In this document: positions 44,971 to 52,913 of the stretch, piece after piece | How the letters are laid out: every line of letters starts with the position of its first letter | Position numbering within the stretch: the first letter of the stretch is position 1 | Assembly (NCBI GenBank): GCA_905235855.1 | Contig: CAJONE010000002.1 | Coordinates: forward strand, 1 to 64,000 | Direction: 5' to 3' | DNA: 64,000 nucleotides | DNA from: an uncultured Bacteroidales bacterium | Lineage (GTDB): Bacteria > Bacteroidota > Bacteroidia > Bacteroidales > P3 | The notes under the pieces: model-generated | Seen by the model: the letters and a program-made list of their open reading frames with translations, nothing else | What the model was told of the DNA's origin: nothing | Database searches by the model: none | Program-made: the position numbers and the translations under genes

Positions 44971-45909
44971 ATGGTCACATTTAGGATAACCCGTTCAGTA
45001 AGAATCTTTGCCGCAACCGTAACGGCGATACTTGCTGTATCGAGTTGCGAAAAATACGAGGGGGAGTATGCCGCCAAAAAGAAAATCGCCGCAGTCCACG
45101 TCGAAAAGTCCGGATGGTACACATCCTATAATGATGCCACCGGAAATTTGGAGCGCATAGAATACAGAGACACGAAATACAAGAGCGAAGACTGGACATG
45201 GGAAAAAAGGAATCTTCTGTCAATTACACGTATGCACCAGGATGGCAGCACAGACGGCAGGGAGACATTCACGTACAGTGGCGGGAAACTGACAGTTAGG
45301 GAGAATCGCACTGCCGGTGTGAAAACCACTTTCACCTACGAGGACGACAAAATACGTGCAATCGAATGTTATATCGACGGGCAGATGTATTCGACAAGCG
45401 AAATAACCCACACCGGTGACAAAATAAGCCGGATAAAGACGGATGTATTCAGCATGGGCAGAGCAAAAGACCAAGCCGGTAACGACATGAAGCTCGCCCT
45501 TGCACCATATTTCAACTATACAGCAAGAAAAGGCAATCCGCCACAAGATCCGATTTATACAGAAACACTTGTAGTCAAATGGTCGGCCGACAACATAGCC
45601 AGCGTTGAATCATACAATGGCGACAGAATCAACTGTATATGGCATTACACCTACGATTCGAAAGAAAATCCCCTGTTCAATTTCTGGACAAAGGAGGAGC
45701 TTGCGGCCACGACACTTCCTACATTTGGCAGCAGAAACAACATAGTTTCGTCGACAATGCTGATGAACGGAGAGACAAGGGAAAGGTACGACTTTGAGTA
45801 CCAGTATGACGGCAAGTACCCCATAGTTAAAATACGCCACGACAGCAACACGCCCGATAGTCAATACCCAAGGGAAGAAACCGTAATGACCGAATACACG
45901 TACAAGTAG
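44971..45909 (+). CDS. Lipoprotein with YD-type repeats, paralogue C
   Basis: A 312-residue lipoprotein (lipobox AVSSC) related to those at 23328-24266 and 24402-25328. Shared landmarks are EGEYAAKKKIAAVHVEK after the cysteine, DWTWEKRNLLSI, and repeats such as FTYEDDKIRAIECYIDG and ITHTGDKISRI. It ends FEYQYDGKYPIVKIRHD, matching YEYDGKYPVSRTR in paralogue A. Unlike the other two it is paired with a small outer-membrane barrel gene just upstream. Function unknown. Confidence 0.7.
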   Translation: MVTFRITRSVRIFAATVTAILAVSSCEKYEGEYAAKKKIAAVHVEKSGWYTSYNDATGNLERIEYRDTKYKSEDWTWEKRNLLSITRMHQDGSTDGRETFTYSGGKLTVRENRTAGVKTTFTYEDDKIRAIECYIDGQMYSTSEITHTGDKISRIKTDVFSMGRAKDQAGNDMKLALAPYFNYTARKGNPPQDPIYTETLVVKWSADNIASVESYNGDRINCIWHYTYDSKENPLFNFWTKEELAATTLPTFGSRNNIVSSTMLMNGETRERYDFEYQYDGKYPIVKIRHDSNTPDSQYPREETVMTEYTYK

Positions 45910-45959
45910 GCCATTCAGAATAAAAAACACAGAAAATTCCACTTTCAAAAAACATATAC

Positions 45960-47189
45960 ATGAAATCAATAGCAATCTTAACGGGCGGCGGTCCCGCCCC
46001 AGGAATGAACACAGTAGTGGCATCTGTTGCCAAAACCTTTTTGCGAGACGGCTATCGGGTCATAGGTCTGCACGGCGGCTACAGTGCACTTTTCACAGAC
46101 AAACCGCGGATGCAGGATGTGGACTTCCTTATGGCGGACGAAATTTTCAACAAGGGAGGCAGCATCTTGAAGATGAGTCGCTTCAAGCCCACACAGGACG
46201 ACTTCGAGCAACGGTTTAACCTAAAGCTATTTACCGAAAATGAAATCAAACTGCTCGTCACCGTCGGTGGCGATGACACAGCGTCGACGGCCAACCGAAT
46301 CGCAAAGTTCCTTGCCGACAAACACTATCCGATTGCGAACATACACGTGCCCAAGACGATCGACAATGACCTTCCGTTGCCCAACTCGAGTCCCACGTTT
46401 GGCTACAATAGTGCCAAGGCGCAAGGGTGCGTGCTTGCCACCGCCGTAATGGAGGATGCCCGAACATCGGAAAACTGGTTTGTCGTGAGTGCGATGGGAC
46501 GGTCGGCGGGACACCTTGCGCTTGGGATTGCTGGTGCCTGCCACTACCCTATGGTAATAATACCCGAATTTTTCAACAAAACGGAGATCACGATTGAGAA
46601 AATCATCAATATGGTTGTGTCGTGCATCATCAAGCGCAAACTGATGGGCATAAACTACGGAGCGGCCATGATTTCGGAAGGGGTATTCCATTCGCTGAAC
46701 GACGAGGAAATCAAGAAAAGCGGCATACATTTTAGCTATGACGAACACGGACATCCCGAACTGGGCAAGGTATCGAAAGCACACATATTCAACGACCTTT
46801 TGGAGCGAAAGATAAAAGAACTTGGTCTAAAGGTAAAAACGCGTCCGGTGGAAATAGGCTACGAGATACGCTGCCACACCCCAATAGCATTCGACCTGAC
46901 ATACTGCTCACTTATGGGAATGGGCGTTCACAAGCTCTTCAACGAAGGATGTTCAGGCTGTATGGTATATGTTGACCATAAGGGCAATGTAAGTCCGCTG
47001 TACCTCAAAGACCTGCAAGACCCCGAAACGGGCAAAATACCGCCAAGGCTGGTAAACGTGGACAGCAACAAGGTGCGCTCGTATGTGGACGACATTATGG
47101 ACTACATCACGCCCGGCGACTACGAAAAAGCGAAGAAATACGTATCCGACCCTGAATCATACGACTTCAAGAAAATACTGAACTGGTAA
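45960..47189 (+). CDS. pfp: 6-phosphofructokinase, pyrophosphate-dependent type
   Basis: A cytosolic phosphofructokinase of 409 residues. The donor-site residues are Asp in GGDDT (about 103-107) and Lys in PKTIDND (about 131-137). ATP enzymes normally have GGDGS and PGTIDND, so this enzyme is predicted to use pyrophosphate, making the step reversible and saving ATP. The substrate motif MGRSAGHLALGIA is present. No pyrophosphatase or second phosphofructokinase is in the window. A terminator follows. Confidence 0.9.
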   Translation: MKSIAILTGGGPAPGMNTVVASVAKTFLRDGYRVIGLHGGYSALFTDKPRMQDVDFLMADEIFNKGGSILKMSRFKPTQDDFEQRFNLKLFTENEIKLLVTVGGDDTASTANRIAKFLADKHYPIANIHVPKTIDNDLPLPNSSPTFGYNSAKAQGCVLATAVMEDARTSENWFVVSAMGRSAGHLALGIAGACHYPMVIIPEFFNKTEITIEKIINMVVSCIIKRKLMGINYGAAMISEGVFHSLNDEEIKKSGIHFSYDEHGHPELGKVSKAHIFNDLLERKIKELGLKVKTRPVEIGYEIRCHTPIAFDLTYCSLMGMGVHKLFNEGCSGCMVYVDHKGNVSPLYLKDLQDPETGKIPPRLVNVDSNKVRSYVDDIMDYITPGDYEKAKKYVSDPESYDFKKILNW

Positions 47190-47242
47190 GCAAGTTTTCC
47201 GGTCGCAAAGGAAATGTGACATATCAACATTTTGATTTTGAT

Positions 47243-47279
47243 AAAAAAGCGGACAGAAAGTTGAACTGTCCGCTTTTTG
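47243..47279 (+). terminator. Terminator after phosphofructokinase
   Basis: AAAAAAGCGGACAG (47243-47256) pairs with CTGTCCGCTTTTT (47266-47278). It overlaps the -33 region of the next promoter. Confidence 0.88.
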
Positions 47280-47292
47280 TTTATACTTTTGC
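47260..47292 (+). promoter_or_regulatory. Promoter of the EnvC-like gene
   Basis: The -7 TACTTTTGC is at 47284-47292. A -33 GTTG (47260-47263) lies 20 bp upstream in the loop of the preceding terminator. The ATG follows at 47317. Confidence 0.6.
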
Positions 47293-47316
47293 CAATTCGA
47301 AGTATACAGTTGAGAC

Positions 47317-48633
47317 ATGTCAATTTTCCGAACCATACACTTTGTGTTGCCCATAGCCATGCTGCTGCTTGTCGGGGCGAGTGCCCAAGGCCAGTCGAAA
47401 AAACAGTTAGAAAACGAGAAAACAAAACTCGAAAAAGAGATAAAGCAGCTCAACAAGGAACTCGCGGGAGCAAAGAAAAACACAAAACTCAACTCGTCGC
47501 AGCTTAAAAACCTAAACAAAAAGATTGAAGAGCGCACGAAACTGATAGCCAATATCGGGATACAAATTCAATTGCTTGACGAGCAAATAGGACAAACGCA
47601 GGACAGCATCGGCAAAATGCGATCACACATTGACAGCCTGAAAAACGAATACGCCAAGGTGGTGAATGCAATGTACCGCAGTCGCATGAACCTGAACAAA
47701 GAAAGCCTCGTGCTCGACAACAGAGCGTATAACCACGCATACCTACGCACACGCAGTTATAACGATTACAGTGCCTACCGCCGGCAGCAGGCTGCCGAGA
47801 TAGAGTCATGCCGGCTGGCACTGCAAGCAGCATCTGAACAGCTTGGCCAGCAACGCGCCGAGCAAAACACCCTTCTTCTGAAAGAGAACCACAACAAAGC
47901 GCTTCTGGCAAAAGAGCAGAAACAGAAACAAGAGTCGCTCAACGCGTCGAAACAACAGGAGCAAAAACTAAGCAAACAGATAAGCCAAAAGGAGAAACAG
48001 CGCCAACAGCTGCAAAAGCAGATACAAAAAATCGTGAACGAAGAGATAGCCAAGGCCCGACAGGAGGAAGCCCGCCGTCGCGAAGCCGAACGCAAAGCGG
48101 CAGCGGCGAAGAAGAACGCAAGCAGCGGCACGACATCGAAAACCGGCACAGCATCAACCACCACACAAAAAACGGCGACAACACTCCCTTCGGACAAAGC
48201 GACACCAAATACGATGGAAAATGCCGAAAGTGCGGAGTTTAGCGCAATTCGCGGACGTTTGCCGTGGCCCGTCAGCTACAAGAGCGTATTGCGCGAATAC
48301 GGGAAATACACACATGCCTCGGGCGGCGTAAACATGAACAACGGAATAGACTTGAGTTGTGCGGCTGGAGCAACCGTAAACTGCATAGCCAACGGCAAAG
48401 TAAGCCGCGTTTTCACCACGCCCAACGGGTCGAAGGGCATAATCATACGGCACGGCGACTATATGTCAGTGTACGCGAACCTGCAAACCGTTACGGTCAA
48501 AGAAGGCGACAAAGTCACGGCAAGACAGTCGATTGGCACTGTATGGAAAGGCGACGGCAGCGGACTTGCCGAGTTCAGTTTTCAACTATGGAACGGCACC
48601 AGCAGCCTAAATCCGCGCAGCTGGCTAAAATAG
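47317..48633 (+). CDS. EnvC-like murein hydrolase activator (coiled coil plus degenerate LytM)
   Basis: An exported protein of 438 residues (signal peptide to about ASAQG). A long coiled coil (about 28-260) is followed by an alanine- and threonine-rich linker and a LytM/M23 domain (about 315-438). The zinc-binding motifs of active M23 peptidases are lost: the usual H-x-x-x-D is NNGIDLS, and the H-x-H is FSFQLW. This is the pattern of EnvC, which activates amidases rather than cutting itself. In this phylum such proteins are common; a septal role is inferred. Confidence 0.88.
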   Translation: MSIFRTIHFVLPIAMLLLVGASAQGQSKKQLENEKTKLEKEIKQLNKELAGAKKNTKLNSSQLKNLNKKIEERTKLIANIGIQIQLLDEQIGQTQDSIGKMRSHIDSLKNEYAKVVNAMYRSRMNLNKESLVLDNRAYNHAYLRTRSYNDYSAYRRQQAAEIESCRLALQAASEQLGQQRAEQNTLLLKENHNKALLAKEQKQKQESLNASKQQEQKLSKQISQKEKQRQQLQKQIQKIVNEEIAKARQEEARRREAERKAAAAKKNASSGTTSKTGTASTTTQKTATTLPSDKATPNTMENAESAEFSAIRGRLPWPVSYKSVLREYGKYTHASGGVNMNNGIDLSCAAGATVNCIANGKVSRVFTTPNGSKGIIIRHGDYMSVYANLQTVTVKEGDKVTARQSIGTVWKGDGSGLAEFSFQLWNGTSSLNPRSWLK

Positions 48634-48673
48634 CGAAACAAGCACATTGCGCAGCAACTATGCGGCACGGGGA

Positions 48674-49141
48674 CTAATAGGCAGTCTTGTCTTCCTTGTC
48701 GCGCCAAAGTCTGAAAGCATGCAAGGCCTCGTCGCGCATCATCTGCACGCTGGGGATGCTACGTTCGGCACGACTGAGCGCAAGTTGCTCGTAGATAAAA
48801 GAGTCGTCAAAGTCAATTTCCTTGGCATCGTCCTTTGTGTTGGCGAAGTAAATCTTTTCTATGCCAGCCCAATAAAGAGCACTGAGACACATAGAGCATG
48901 GTTCGCAAGAACTGTATACGACACAGCCCTCCAATTTAAAATTTTCGACTTTGCGGCAAGCCGTTCTGATGGCCGAAACCTCAGCATGAGCAGTCGGGTC
49001 GTTGTTGGCAGTGACGCGGTTAACGCCAGTCGCGATGACCTCGCCATCGCGTGCAATGACAGCGCCAAAGGGACCGCCACCATTTCGGACATTTTCCTCC
49101 GAAAGACGAATGGCCAACTGCATTAGTTCCTGATGGGTCAT
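48674..49141 (-). CDS. guaD: Guanine deaminase
   Basis: A 155-residue CMP/dCMP-deaminase-fold enzyme converting guanine to xanthine. The zinc site is HAE (about 52-54) and CEPC (about 79-82). GGPFGAVIARDGEVI, ANNDPTAHAEVSAIR and the C-terminal DDSFIYEQL and AFRLWRDK match B. subtilis-type guanine deaminase rather than TadA. The start at 49141 is chosen because the promoter element at 49253-49261 lies downstream of longer alternatives. It is convergent with the EnvC-like gene. Confidence 0.9.
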   Translation of the reverse strand: MTHQELMQLAIRLSEENVRNGGGPFGAVIARDGEVIATGVNRVTANNDPTAHAEVSAIRTACRKVENFKLEGCVVYSSCEPCSMCLSALYWAGIEKIYFANTKDDAKEIDFDDSFIYEQLALSRAERSIPSVQMMRDEALHAFRLWRDKEDKTAY

Positions 49142-49252
49142 TTTGATTATATTTGTTAGTATTACATTTTTCGCACTACAAAACACATTATCACACCGGA
49201 ATGCCTCACCTAAAATCCCCTCACATACTCGGATGCAGCGATGAGTCGGATT

Positions 49253-49261
49253 GCAAAGATA
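49253..49261 (-). promoter_or_regulatory. -7 promoter element for guanine deaminase
   Basis: TATCTTTGC on the minus strand, 111 bp before the ATG at 49141. No clear -33 box. Confidence 0.55.
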
Positions 49262-49492
49262 ACAAAAAAAGAGTTTCTTTGAAGACAGGGGAATAGACAA
49301 TCCGAGAACACGGACAATGCCACCGTTAAACAGGAACAAGTGTGTATAGGAAAAAAGCGAGCGCAAAGCGTTTATAATAGAGACCAGACATTTGCTCCCG
49401 TCAGACAGACATTTGCACACACATGGCAGGATTACACACAAACAGTATCGTGCACGACTTATCTACAGAAAGTTGATATTTGCGACAATAAA

Positions 49493-49525
49493 TTTGCAAT
49501 TTTAAAAAAAAAGTGTATATTTGCA
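49493..49525 (+). promoter_or_regulatory. Promoter of the ferritin-like gene and peroxide cluster
   Basis: TTTG at 49493-49496 and -7 TATATTTGC at 49517-49525 with 20 bp between. The ATG is at 49570. Confidence 0.75.
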
Positions 49526-49569
49526 TCGTGAACGATTTACTTTTATACTAACCTAAAACAGCTAAAAAC

Positions 49570-50025
49570 ATGGATTTTAAAAACACATTACAAATCAGCC
49601 AGCTTATCGTGAACCGCCTGACCGAGGGAGCATTTGTCCACAAAATGCAGGGGCAACTTTTCAAGTCGCAAGGATTTGAGAAACTTGGGAAGAAGTATAT
49701 TGACCACTACAACGAAGAGATGGGATGGGTTGAGAAATACACAGACCGAATGCTCGACCTCGGATTCAAGCCACAGGTGCAACTCAACAAAGAATACGAA
49801 CTAATAGAGGATGCGAAGGCATACATAGAAAGTGACTTGAAGGAGCAGCGCGAAGGAGTTGAAATGCTGTACAAGATTATGGCCGATTTAAGAGACGACC
49901 CGACGACCTACGACATCACCAAAGCCTACCTTCTGGACGAAGAGGAGGATCAGTATTGGAGCGAGGAACAGCTCGAGCTTATCGAAAAGATTGGCCTTCA
50001 GAACTGGCTTGTCAAGCAAATGTAG
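49570..50025 (+). CDS. Ferritin-like protein
   Basis: A 151-residue all-helical protein. Conserved glutamates and histidines at helix positions (NRLTEGAFVHKMQGQLFKSQG, KKYIDHYNEEMGWVEKY and EDAKAYIESDLKEQREG) resemble bacterioferritin or a ferritin-like diiron protein. It lacks the heme methionine context of classical bacterioferritin, so the subfamily is uncertain. It begins the plus-strand cluster with radical SAM, flavodoxin, glutathione peroxidase and ohrR genes, suggesting iron or peroxide handling. Confidence 0.65.
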   Translation: MDFKNTLQISQLIVNRLTEGAFVHKMQGQLFKSQGFEKLGKKYIDHYNEEMGWVEKYTDRMLDLGFKPQVQLNKEYELIEDAKAYIESDLKEQREGVEMLYKIMADLRDDPTTYDITKAYLLDEEEDQYWSEEQLELIEKIGLQNWLVKQM

Positions 50026-50061
50026 TATTGATATTGCAAATCTTGAAATAGCATAACCGGA

Positions 50062-51186
50062 ATGGAAGAGCTTAAAGAATATATGAGCAACAGCATACGC
50101 CGCATCATGGGACGGGCATACTCCAACATGTTGTCCGCTCCGCGAGAGGCGCACTTTGCATTCCGTATGAAACGGCTTTTTGAGCATTCAGAGAAATGCC
50201 GCCAGGCGGTTGCTGAGAAGGCGGGGGTGGAAGTGCCGCCATTCCTTATCAGCAGCGTATCGACAACATGCAACCTTGACTGCAAGGGGTGTTATGCACG
50301 CAAAAACGGCATAGCGTCGAAGAGCGGAAAGCAAGCGCGCAAGACATTGACACCAGCCCAATGGCGCAGCATATTCGAGGAGGCGGCCACGCTGGGTGTG
50401 AACTTTTCGCTTATAGCCGGCGGCGAGCCACTAATGCGACGGGACTTGCTCGAGTCAATTGCAGAGGTAAAAGAGATGATATTTCCCGTTTTCACGAACG
50501 GCACACTGATGAAAGAGGAAATGCTCTCGTTTTTTGACAAGAACCTGAATATGGTGCCAGTGATCAGTATAGAAGGTCAAAAGACCGAGACCGACGAACG
50601 GCGCGGAAGTGGAGTGTATGCCAATGCGACGAAAGCGATGAAAAGCCTGTCGACACACGGTCTGTTTTTCGGAACGAGCATCACGGTGACTACGGAGAAC
50701 CTCGAATATGTGACATCGAGAGAGTTTCTTGACCAGCTGCACAAAATGGGATGCAAACTGGTGTTTTATGTGGAGTATGTGCCAATAGAGGAAAAAACGG
50801 AGCATCTGGCATTGAAAGACGAGCATGTCGAGAGGATGGAACGAATACTCGAAAAGCGACGTTCAGAATATGAACGGATCATATTCCTGTCGTTTCCGGG
50901 CGACGAGAAGGCGTTGGGCGGCTGCCTGGCCTCCGGGCGCGGATTTTTCCACATAGGGCCCGACGGATCGGCCGAGCCGTGTCCGTTCTCACCATACAGC
51001 GACAGCAACGTGGCACAACAGGGGTTGCTTGCATCGCTGAAGTCGCCATTGTTTAAAGCCTTGCGCGACATGCGTGACAGCGGGTGGAGCCACACCGGTG
51101 GATGCACGCTATATGAACACCGAGAAGAAGTAGAAAACATAATAAAACAACAGAAAAGAGATGAAAACAGCAATCAGATTTCATAG
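50062..51186 (+). CDS. Radical SAM protein with C-terminal cysteine region
   Basis: A 374-residue radical SAM enzyme. The cluster motif CNLDCKGC is at about 70-77 within ISSVSTTCNLDCKGCYARK. The SAM-binding GGEPLMRRDLLESI follows. The C-terminal part has further cysteines (GGCLASGRGFF, SAEPCPF and GGCTLYEHREE), compatible with a SPASM-like auxiliary cluster. The N-terminal 55 residues are helical and not part of the usual core. Substrate unknown. It overlaps the flavodoxin-like gene by 26 bp; such flavodoxins can supply the electron needed for SAM cleavage. Confidence 0.82.
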   Translation: MEELKEYMSNSIRRIMGRAYSNMLSAPREAHFAFRMKRLFEHSEKCRQAVAEKAGVEVPPFLISSVSTTCNLDCKGCYARKNGIASKSGKQARKTLTPAQWRSIFEEAATLGVNFSLIAGGEPLMRRDLLESIAEVKEMIFPVFTNGTLMKEEMLSFFDKNLNMVPVISIEGQKTETDERRGSGVYANATKAMKSLSTHGLFFGTSITVTTENLEYVTSREFLDQLHKMGCKLVFYVEYVPIEEKTEHLALKDEHVERMERILEKRRSEYERIIFLSFPGDEKALGGCLASGRGFFHIGPDGSAEPCPFSPYSDSNVAQQGLLASLKSPLFKALRDMRDSGWSHTGGCTLYEHREEVENIIKQQKRDENSNQIS

Positions 51187-51595
51187 CAAATTCGGACACA
51201 CACGCACAATGGCCGAGGCCGTAAAGAACATTGCAGGCGCGACACCGCTCGATGTGAAACAACCCATACGCGAACCAGTAGACGTGTTATTTCTTGGAGC
51301 CGGCGTGATGATGGGCAAGGTGGACGGGAGTGTGCTTTCGTTTATCAAGACACTCACGCCCGACAAAGTGAAACGGGTGGTGTGTTTCGGTTCGAGCGCG
51401 ATAATCCCGTCGCCGGTGCCCCAAATGCGGCGAGCCCTTGAGGAGTCGGGGATCGAGGTAGACGAGCGCTCGTTTACGTGTGCGGGATCAATGGGACCAT
51501 TGAAGGCCGGACACCCCAACACAGACGATATCGAAAATTTCAAAAAGTTTGTAAGCGATATTGTGGCATCCGACGCGAATCAAAACATGCAATAG
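51161..51595 (+). CDS. Flavodoxin-like protein
   Basis: A 144-residue flavodoxin-fold protein. The FMN phosphate loop is at the N-terminus (RFHSKFGHTRTMAEAV), and the second loop DVLFLGAGVMMGKVDGS is present. It overlaps the end of the radical SAM gene by 26 bp, a strong sign of coupled translation and a plausible electron-donor pair. The next gene is glutathione peroxidase, 91 bp on. Confidence 0.8.
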   Translation: MKTAIRFHSKFGHTRTMAEAVKNIAGATPLDVKQPIREPVDVLFLGAGVMMGKVDGSVLSFIKTLTPDKVKRVVCFGSSAIIPSPVPQMRRALEESGIEVDERSFTCAGSMGPLKAGHPNTDDIENFKKFVSDIVASDANQNMQ

Positions 51596-51686
51596 AGATT
51601 TCCTTGTATGGCAATACGCGGATGCGGCAAGGCGTGCAACGGAATCGAATCGGCAACAATCACCAACATTACAAAAAGGAAAAAAT

Positions 51687-52229
51687 ATGGAAAGAATTTA
51701 TGATTACAAAGCAGTGGCCTCGAACGGCCAGGAGATAGATTTTGCCCAGTTTGAGGGCAAAGTGCTGTTGATTATCAACACTGCCAGCAAGTGCGGCTTC
51801 ACACCACAGTTTGACGGGCTTGAAAAACTGAACGAGAAATACCGAGACAAAGGGCTGGTGGTGATAGGCTTCCCCTGCAACCAGTTTGCGAGCCAGGATC
51901 CCGGTACGGACGGCGAAATAGAGTCGTTTTGCAGACTCAACTATGGTGTTTCGTTCCAGATTATGAAGAAAATAGATGTTAACGGAGCCAACGCCCACCC
52001 TATTTTCAAGTATCTGAAGGAGCAGGCACCGACCGAGACAGCAAACGGGCTTAAGGCAAAGCTATCGAACGCCATGTTCTCGAAAATCAGCAAGTCGATG
52101 GAGAGCAAGAGCGACATAAAATGGAATTTCACGAAATTCCTGATTTCGCGCGACGGCAAAAGCATCAAGCGATTCGGACCCACGGTGAAACCCGAAAAGA
52201 TAGAGAAGGAAATCGAAGCAATGCTCTGA
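51687..52229 (+). CDS. Glutathione peroxidase family (thiol peroxidase)
   Basis: A 180-residue peroxidase reducing organic and lipid hydroperoxides, probably with thioredoxin as reductant. It starts at the ATG at 51687, preceded by AAAAAGGAAAAA. The peroxidatic cysteine is in NTASKCGFTPQF (about 36), a cysteine rather than selenocysteine. GFPCNQFASQDPGTDGEI and WNFTKFLISRDGK complete the Gln-Trp-Asn catalytic set. It is followed 11 bp later by an OhrR-type regulator. Confidence 0.94.
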   Translation: MERIYDYKAVASNGQEIDFAQFEGKVLLIINTASKCGFTPQFDGLEKLNEKYRDKGLVVIGFPCNQFASQDPGTDGEIESFCRLNYGVSFQIMKKIDVNGANAHPIFKYLKEQAPTETANGLKAKLSNAMFSKISKSMESKSDIKWNFTKFLISRDGKSIKRFGPTVKPEKIEKEIEAML

Positions 52230-52240
52230 AGGCAAAGATC

Positions 52241-52684
52241 ATGTACGAACAGCTGAAAATCGAGAACCAGCTTTGTGTGCGCCTATATACGGCGACAAGG
52301 CTGGTTATACAGAACTACCGGCGTTTTCTCGAACCGTTGGGTCTCACCTACCCCCAATATATAGTGATGATGGCATTATGGGAGCGCGACAACCAGCCCG
52401 TGAACGAGATTGGGGCACGTTTGCTACTCGAAAGCAACACCCTCACCCCTCTGCTTAAACGTATGGAAAAGCAGGGACTGGTTGTAAGGACACATGGCGT
52501 GGCAGACGGACGACGCACGCTGGTCAGTCTCACCACGAAAGGCCGTCGGCTCGAGGAAGATGCCAAAGAGATTCCGGCATGTTATGCACAGATACTGCAG
52601 TGCCGACCGTTCAACAGCGGCGAAATCGTACAGCTTGCGCACACACTCGACGCACTTATCAACACATTGCGAGACAACAGATAA
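52241..52684 (+). CDS. ohrR: OhrR-type MarR family peroxide-sensing regulator
   Basis: A 147-residue MarR family repressor. The N-terminus IENQLCVRLYTATRLV carries the reactive cysteine (about 12) of OhrR, which releases DNA when oxidised by organic hydroperoxides. The winged-helix DNA-binding part is LTYPQYIVMMALWERD followed by LLLESNTLTPLLKRMEKQGL. It starts 11 bp after the glutathione peroxidase gene, its likely target. Canonical OhrR controls Ohr; here the peroxidase seems to take that place. Confidence 0.92.
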   Translation: MYEQLKIENQLCVRLYTATRLVIQNYRRFLEPLGLTYPQYIVMMALWERDNQPVNEIGARLLLESNTLTPLLKRMEKQGLVVRTHGVADGRRTLVSLTTKGRRLEEDAKEIPACYAQILQCRPFNSGEIVQLAHTLDALINTLRDNR

Positions 52685-52771
52685 TCGGTGAGAAGCAAGA
52701 GCTATATTCACCCCGCAACATAAAATATCGGGTACGTTTTTATGTGGAAATGTGAAGGGTCGAACAAAAGC

Positions 52772-52802
52772 AGCAGAGACGCAAGCGATTTGCGTCTCTG
52801 CT
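52772..52802 (+). terminator. Hairpin after ohrR
   Basis: A 13-bp perfect stem (52772-52784 with 52790-52802) and a 5-nt loop, followed by GTTGCAATTTAG without a strong T-run. A probable transcription end or mRNA-stabilising stem for the peroxide cluster. Confidence 0.65.
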
Positions 52803-52851
52803 GTTGCAATTTAGCCATATGTGGGGAATTGGCTTTTAACTTAGGTTCCGC

Positions 52852-52875
52852 ATAGATATTATAGATATTATAGAC
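52852..52875. repeat. 9-bp tandem repeat ATAGATATT
   Basis: Two full copies and a partial third of ATAGATATT in the gap between ohrR and the T9SS cargo gene. Function unknown. Confidence 0.5.
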
Positions 52876-52913
52876 ATCAGTCTCTTTTGCTTACAACGGT
52901 TACAATTACGCAA

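Larger units (their letters stand above)
49142..49569. other. Intergenic region between guanine deaminase and the ferritin-like gene
   Basis: A 428-bp divergent intergenic region containing the two promoters listed separately. It also holds a repeated CAGACATTTGC (near 49386 and 49409), which could be a binding site. No conserved open frame or RNA gene was recognised. Confidence 0.4.
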
